Under the pieces are notes generated by a model. That model saw only the letters and a list, made by a program, of their open reading frames with translations. It had not been told where the DNA came from and searched no databases. Below are positions 59,577 to 64,000 of a stretch of DNA of 64,000 nucleotides, in pieces. Both the position numbers and the translations under genes were made by a program. Source of the stretch: Nilaparvata lugens (lineage: Eukaryota > Arthropoda > Insecta > Hemiptera > Delphacidae); the NCBI RefSeq assembly GCF_014356525.2, contig NC_052505.1:23891432-23955431 (forward strand). The letters are read 5' to 3'. Positions within the stretch are counted from its first letter, which is position 1. Each line of letters opens with the position of its first letter.

Positions 59577-60904
59577 ATTATTATTGTTTATTGTTACTAA
59601 GGTGTAATATTTGTATGTAAATATAAGTATAAATGATATCCATACAAGTAGACGTATTGATTTTCTTTTTATTATCTAGATGCTATTTTGTTAATGATAT
59701 CTACAAAAGTAGACAAATAAATCTTATTCTTGGTTTTATCTCATGAATATTTTGTTCAGGATATCCACTGAAGTAGGCAAAACAATATTATTCGTTGTGT
59801 TTATTACATACATATTTTGTTTATTATATAACTTTCATAAGAGTAGACGAATCAATCATTTCATTCAAGATGTTAAGATAGATGAAAGTTTCTCACTTTT
59901 CATTTTTCTTCGTAAGTCTACAATCTATTTGCACTGTGACATGTTTTCCAAACCTACATTGTGCATTTTCTTGTCATCTTGTATTGACTATAAAGTTATC
60001 TTATACTGAGAATGATAGATACATATTAATTAATATGGTGTGATATTTTTGAAAGATGGTCGATTTCTAGATGACTGAATTGAATGTGTATGTGTTAGGT
60101 TGTAATAATGAGAAATAAAGTTTTTAATTAAAAGACAATCAGGTATTTTATTTTTGACCATTCCTGTTGGGTGAATATCTTATCTTCTTTTTTGAGTTGT
60201 TGCTGTAAGAATCGGCGCACATCAAAAGTGTTATGCTCGCTTCTCATAAAAAATCTTGTCAATTTTTATACCCACCATGATATAAAGAAAGTTCGGAAAG
60301 TCATTGTTCACTTTAATCATGGAAATTGAATACTTTGAGGCTCGTGACTTTCCGAACACTGTAGATTCTGGAAAAAAATGTAATTACTACTTTAGTGTTA
60401 CTGTTGTAATCATTATATCGGTAAATTTGCACGTTTGCTTATCAAGTTGGTTTAATCCTGGCTGTTGGTGTTTTATACTAATTTCTTCCGCATTTATTCT
60501 TCAAAAAACAAATTATTTTCTATCCTCTACTTTGAAAGTAGTCTCATATTTAGTATTGTACTCTCATCCTGCTTATAAGAGTAGTTTGTGTTGCCTAGTT
60601 GACTTCCCATATTCTATTTCGTCAACCATTTTCTCTTGAGTAATTTGAATGATGATAATTCTCTAAATACTATTACCAAAGTAACTGTACTTCAAGTACT
60701 CTGCTACGTACTGAAAAGAAGTTATTGATATTGATAAAATTATTTACATGAAAAACAACAAGAAACAAGAAATGTAATAGTATTTGAATAGGATATCTTA
60801 TGTTCTCGTACTTGTTCAACAATAATTATACACATCAACTGGGTAAAAACACATCACTTGAATGGGTTACTTTTTACAAATTAATAAGAACACTATGAAA
60901 ACTA

Positions 60905-61816
60905 GTCCAGTCAATATAGACATAAAAAGGGGGTGTGCTTGCAATTTATATTGTAGTTCTGATTTTTTAATATATTTTTGGATACATAAGAGAAGTCCAG
61001 AACCAATTTTTTATTCATGCCAAATTTTCTTCTGCTAGATATAGAGTGGCCTAAAAACCTCGAATTTTCTGTTCATTTTCCAGGTTTTAGCTATTTCCGC
61101 CAAATCCTGCTGCAACAGGACAGAAAAATTAGCTTTCTTTTTTTTAGATAATGAAATTTATAATAAAATGACATTATTCGGAACTCTCTATCTTCAATTA
61201 GCACTGAGTTACAATTTCCCAAAATTGAGAGAAATTTTAAGAAAAAATCAATTTTGATGAATTTCAGTTTTTGATCAACAATATCTTCCGATTGTTACCA
61301 TTTAGATGTATAATTCAAAATCCCTCTGGGCGTATTTTTGTGCTCTACAATCTGAGATCAGGTATCTCATATAGATTTCCAGGTACACCTGACAACAATG
61401 CTCCTTGTATTGTGAAAAACACCTAATTTTCAACCATCATTACCAACTACATTGTCCTCACATTGATATTTCGCATCAAAATTGATTTTTTCTTCTAATT
61501 TCACTCATTTTTGAAAAATCATAACTCAGTACTGTATTGGAGATAGAGAGTTTCGAATGATCTCATTTTATTCAGAATTTTATAATCTAAAAAAAGGTGA
61601 GAGGTAATTTTCTGTCCGATTACGAGATTTGGCAGAAATAGCTGAAAACTGGAAAAGGAGCCGAATATACGAGGTTTTTGGGCCACCCTGTATCTAGCAG
61701 AAGGAAATTTTGCTTGAAGAAATTGGTTCTGGACTTCTCTTATGTACCCAAATAATATATTAAAAAATCAGAACTACAATGTAAATTGCATGCACCAATG
61801 TATATAGTGACTGGAC
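60905..61816. mobile_element. 912-bp near-complete inverted repeat, TA-flanked
   Basis: The ends gtccagtca and tgactggac abut TA on each side. Arms of roughly 370 bp pair almost to the centre (for example agaagtccagaaccaatttt near both ends). There is no ORF. It splits text (acaaattaataagaaca / atcttgtagtaccc) that is continuous at 22,839-22,875. Confidence 0.85.
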
Positions 61817-62393
61817 TAATCTTGTAGTACCCTTTTTTATTTAAAATATTATAACAACTAGCTTCGACCATTGTTGTTGTAATATTTCAAATAAAAAAGG
61901 ATACTGTTGTTCTTATACTGTTGTTATACTCTTCTACTGTTGTTGGATACATATTGTTCTTATTAATCTACTGGGTATTATTCACGATCTTCATATAATA
62001 ATGATGAGTTTATTTTCTTGTTTAGGGCTACTTGTATGTACATCAAAATTTAAAGAACCCATTTTAACTTTTCATTTTTACACAATATTTTTCGAGCTTT
62101 AAAGTATTTTATAGTGTGAATTAACACATTTAGATATGTTAATAAAAGACATACACTTGGAAATGAAAATACATACACACTCGGAAATGACTTGAAAGTC
62201 CGAAACATGTAGTGTAAAAATAAAAAGAGAGGTTAGAAGCGTACTTTGATTTTTATGTAAATAATAAAGATATTTATAATCTATCTAATCGTAGTTCAAT
62301 TTCAATATTTGTGCCAGATACCTGTCTCATGACAAGCTAGGTATTTCATAATACAATAAGGTTACCTACTGTAAGATACGTTAGTCTGGGGCC

Positions 62394-62588
62394 AGACCAA
62401 ATGAGCATATATGCTTGTTCTCAACTAAGATTAATAAAAATCTGGATAAGGCAAGTTTAGACGCTCTAATGCCATGAGAACGATTCATATACTTTTGTAA
62501 ACACAATTTATCATGTTTCTTTTATGTCGGGGGTTTTCTGTGTTTCATACTCCAGAATTCGTGCTCTTACTCTATGCTCGTTTGGTCT
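62394..62588. mobile_element. Short TIR element (agaccaaatgagcata)
   Basis: 16-bp ends agaccaaatgagcata and tatgctcgtttggtct (one mismatch), 195 bp in total. Confidence 0.6.
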
Positions 62589-63075
62589 AAACAGCCTTGA
62601 GCTGGATTCGTCCGGTAGTTCACGACAGTGAACAGTGAAAATATAACTCCAATAAGTTGCAATGGTATTATTCATACTTATTCGGCCGGGCTGTGTGGGA
62701 ATAGTCCAATTAGAACTCGTGTAAATTATATTTACTGGGATGACTTTGATCACAACTATGAGAAGTCGATTATGATTCTCGTATCTTCTATAGAAGGCGG
62801 GAGAAGAGGAAACGTGACATTCATGCTCTCCTTTAAAGTCCACTGACTTTAAACGCGAATCTCACTATTTGTTGGTACTCATTTATTCCAATAGAGAAGA
62901 GCTTGGTTTGGTGCATATTTTCAAGTGTGTGTTGAACGCATATGCTGAAGCAGTACGGAATCTCTTATAGTTGTTGCACCTGAGTGATGCTATAGGGAGA
63001 TTCCCTACAATCTGTCAGCATTGTTTGAGTTGTTTTTAGGAATGCTAACAGTTGGAAGTGAATTCCACTTTAGAA

Positions 63076-64000
63076 AATCTAATGTGAGTGAATTTTCATG
63101 AAACACATCACTTTTAGCAGAGAAGTAACTTGACTATAACTTGAGGAAACGTGCACGGATCGGAAAATATAAGTAATAGTATAGCTTCAGGCGGTAAGTA
63201 AACTACGACAATTTGTTGTATTTCATTGTAAATATATGAACTCAATACCTTCTGGAATTTCAATTGCCTAGATAACTGCGTATACAGTAACTATATTACC
63301 CAAATATTTATAGTAATATAGGTAATTACTGTAACTATAGTAACATAATTACTGTAATTAGCTGCTGTAACTGCGTAGATTATTAAAATAAGTTCAACTT
63401 GAAATGTTTTATTCAGATGGAAATAAATTGGAAATTGCATTTCAATCAATAATTATTATTATCAAACGAAAATCCCAATTATCAGTTTTATTCAGCTTTA
63501 GTTCTTAGCTTACTTTTTTATATATGATAAATCGACAGTTGAAAATAAATATGATATTGAAATTTTACAAAATGGTAATTATACAGTATACTTGATAGAT
63601 ATTTAATTAAAATCCAAATTTTATTGCACATAGGTACACTGAAAAATGCATCTGTAGCTAACAACCCAGAAAACAGCTAAAAGGAAATTATTTTCTTGAA
63701 GAACAATTTTTCGACTGACAACAGTAATTTTAAATCGTCACTCCGCTTTCTCAATTTTAGAAGAAGTATTTCATTTAAGAATGAACTATTTTGCTTTATT
63801 GAAGAAGTAATTATTTTGCGTTATGGTACCACCTAAGTAAAGTAATACGTAAGTGCTATACTTGTAAGCATTTTTCTACAGACAATTGAACTGGTGGTAC
63901 GAAATTTTGTGCATTTGAGAACCAACTGCATGTGCATAATACTGATTGTTGTTTGTTGTTAGCTCCAAAAATCACAAGTAGGCTACTCGTTTGCATGATT
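63076..64000. other. Intergenic sequence, nothing recognised
   Basis: AT-rich, with simple taac/tagt-rich text near 63,290-63,370. No gene supported. Confidence 0.5.

Noticed and set aside
62511..62843. 110-codon minus ORF and its opposite-strand partner
   Set aside because: Overlapping open frames on both strands, part of it over a TIR element; no recognisable motif.

Overview
This is an AT-rich insect genomic window with introns of 0.2-4 kb, GT..AG splice sites and many transposable-element fossils. The repeat families and gene style suggest a planthopper or another hemipteran; that assignment is inference from pattern recognition, not a database match. Almost all the coding content is one kind of gene, a multi-domain prosaposin-like precursor, on the + strand and present twice. 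No bacterial, phage or CRISPR feature is seen.

Layout. (1) 1-17,046: copy A, entered mid-gene. Twelve exons run from saposin-B domain 3 to the stop codon. (2) 17,047-18,987: 3' flank of copy A, holding a mariner-like remnant. (3) 18,988-19,087: a run of exactly 100 N, an assembly gap. (4) 19,088-25,610: repeat-rich DNA with no confident gene. (5) 25,611-59,445: copy B, with five 5' exons (SapA-1, SapB-1, SapB-2), then an inserted block, then the same twelve exons as copy A. (6) 59,446-64,000: 3' flank of copy B, with a 912-bp nearly complete inverted repeat and smaller TIR elements.

The copy B product is about 958 aa before adding a signal-peptide exon, which I could not find. Its order is SapA, SapB1, SapB2, SapB3, linker, second SapA, SapB4, SapB5, SapB6, Thr/Lys-rich repeat linker, SapB7, then a transmembrane helix and a short tail. 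All seven SapB domains keep six cysteines. Where a vertebrate precursor ends in a third SapA domain, this one ends in a hydrophobic segment and a tail carrying YIRV, a fit to the YxxPhi lysosomal sorting motif. The precursor may therefore be a type I membrane protein cleaved in the lysosome.

Copies A and B match exon by exon, with mostly synonymous differences and very similar introns, but they differ by about a dozen mobile-element insertions or deletions. With the 100-N gap, this is best explained either by two haplotypes placed in tandem by the assembly or by a recent tandem duplication; the window alone cannot decide. Between exons 5 and 6 of copy B lies a 1,398-bp segment apparently identical to part of copy A. 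It carries an orphan in-frame exon and abuts a 5'-truncated LINE reverse transcriptase.
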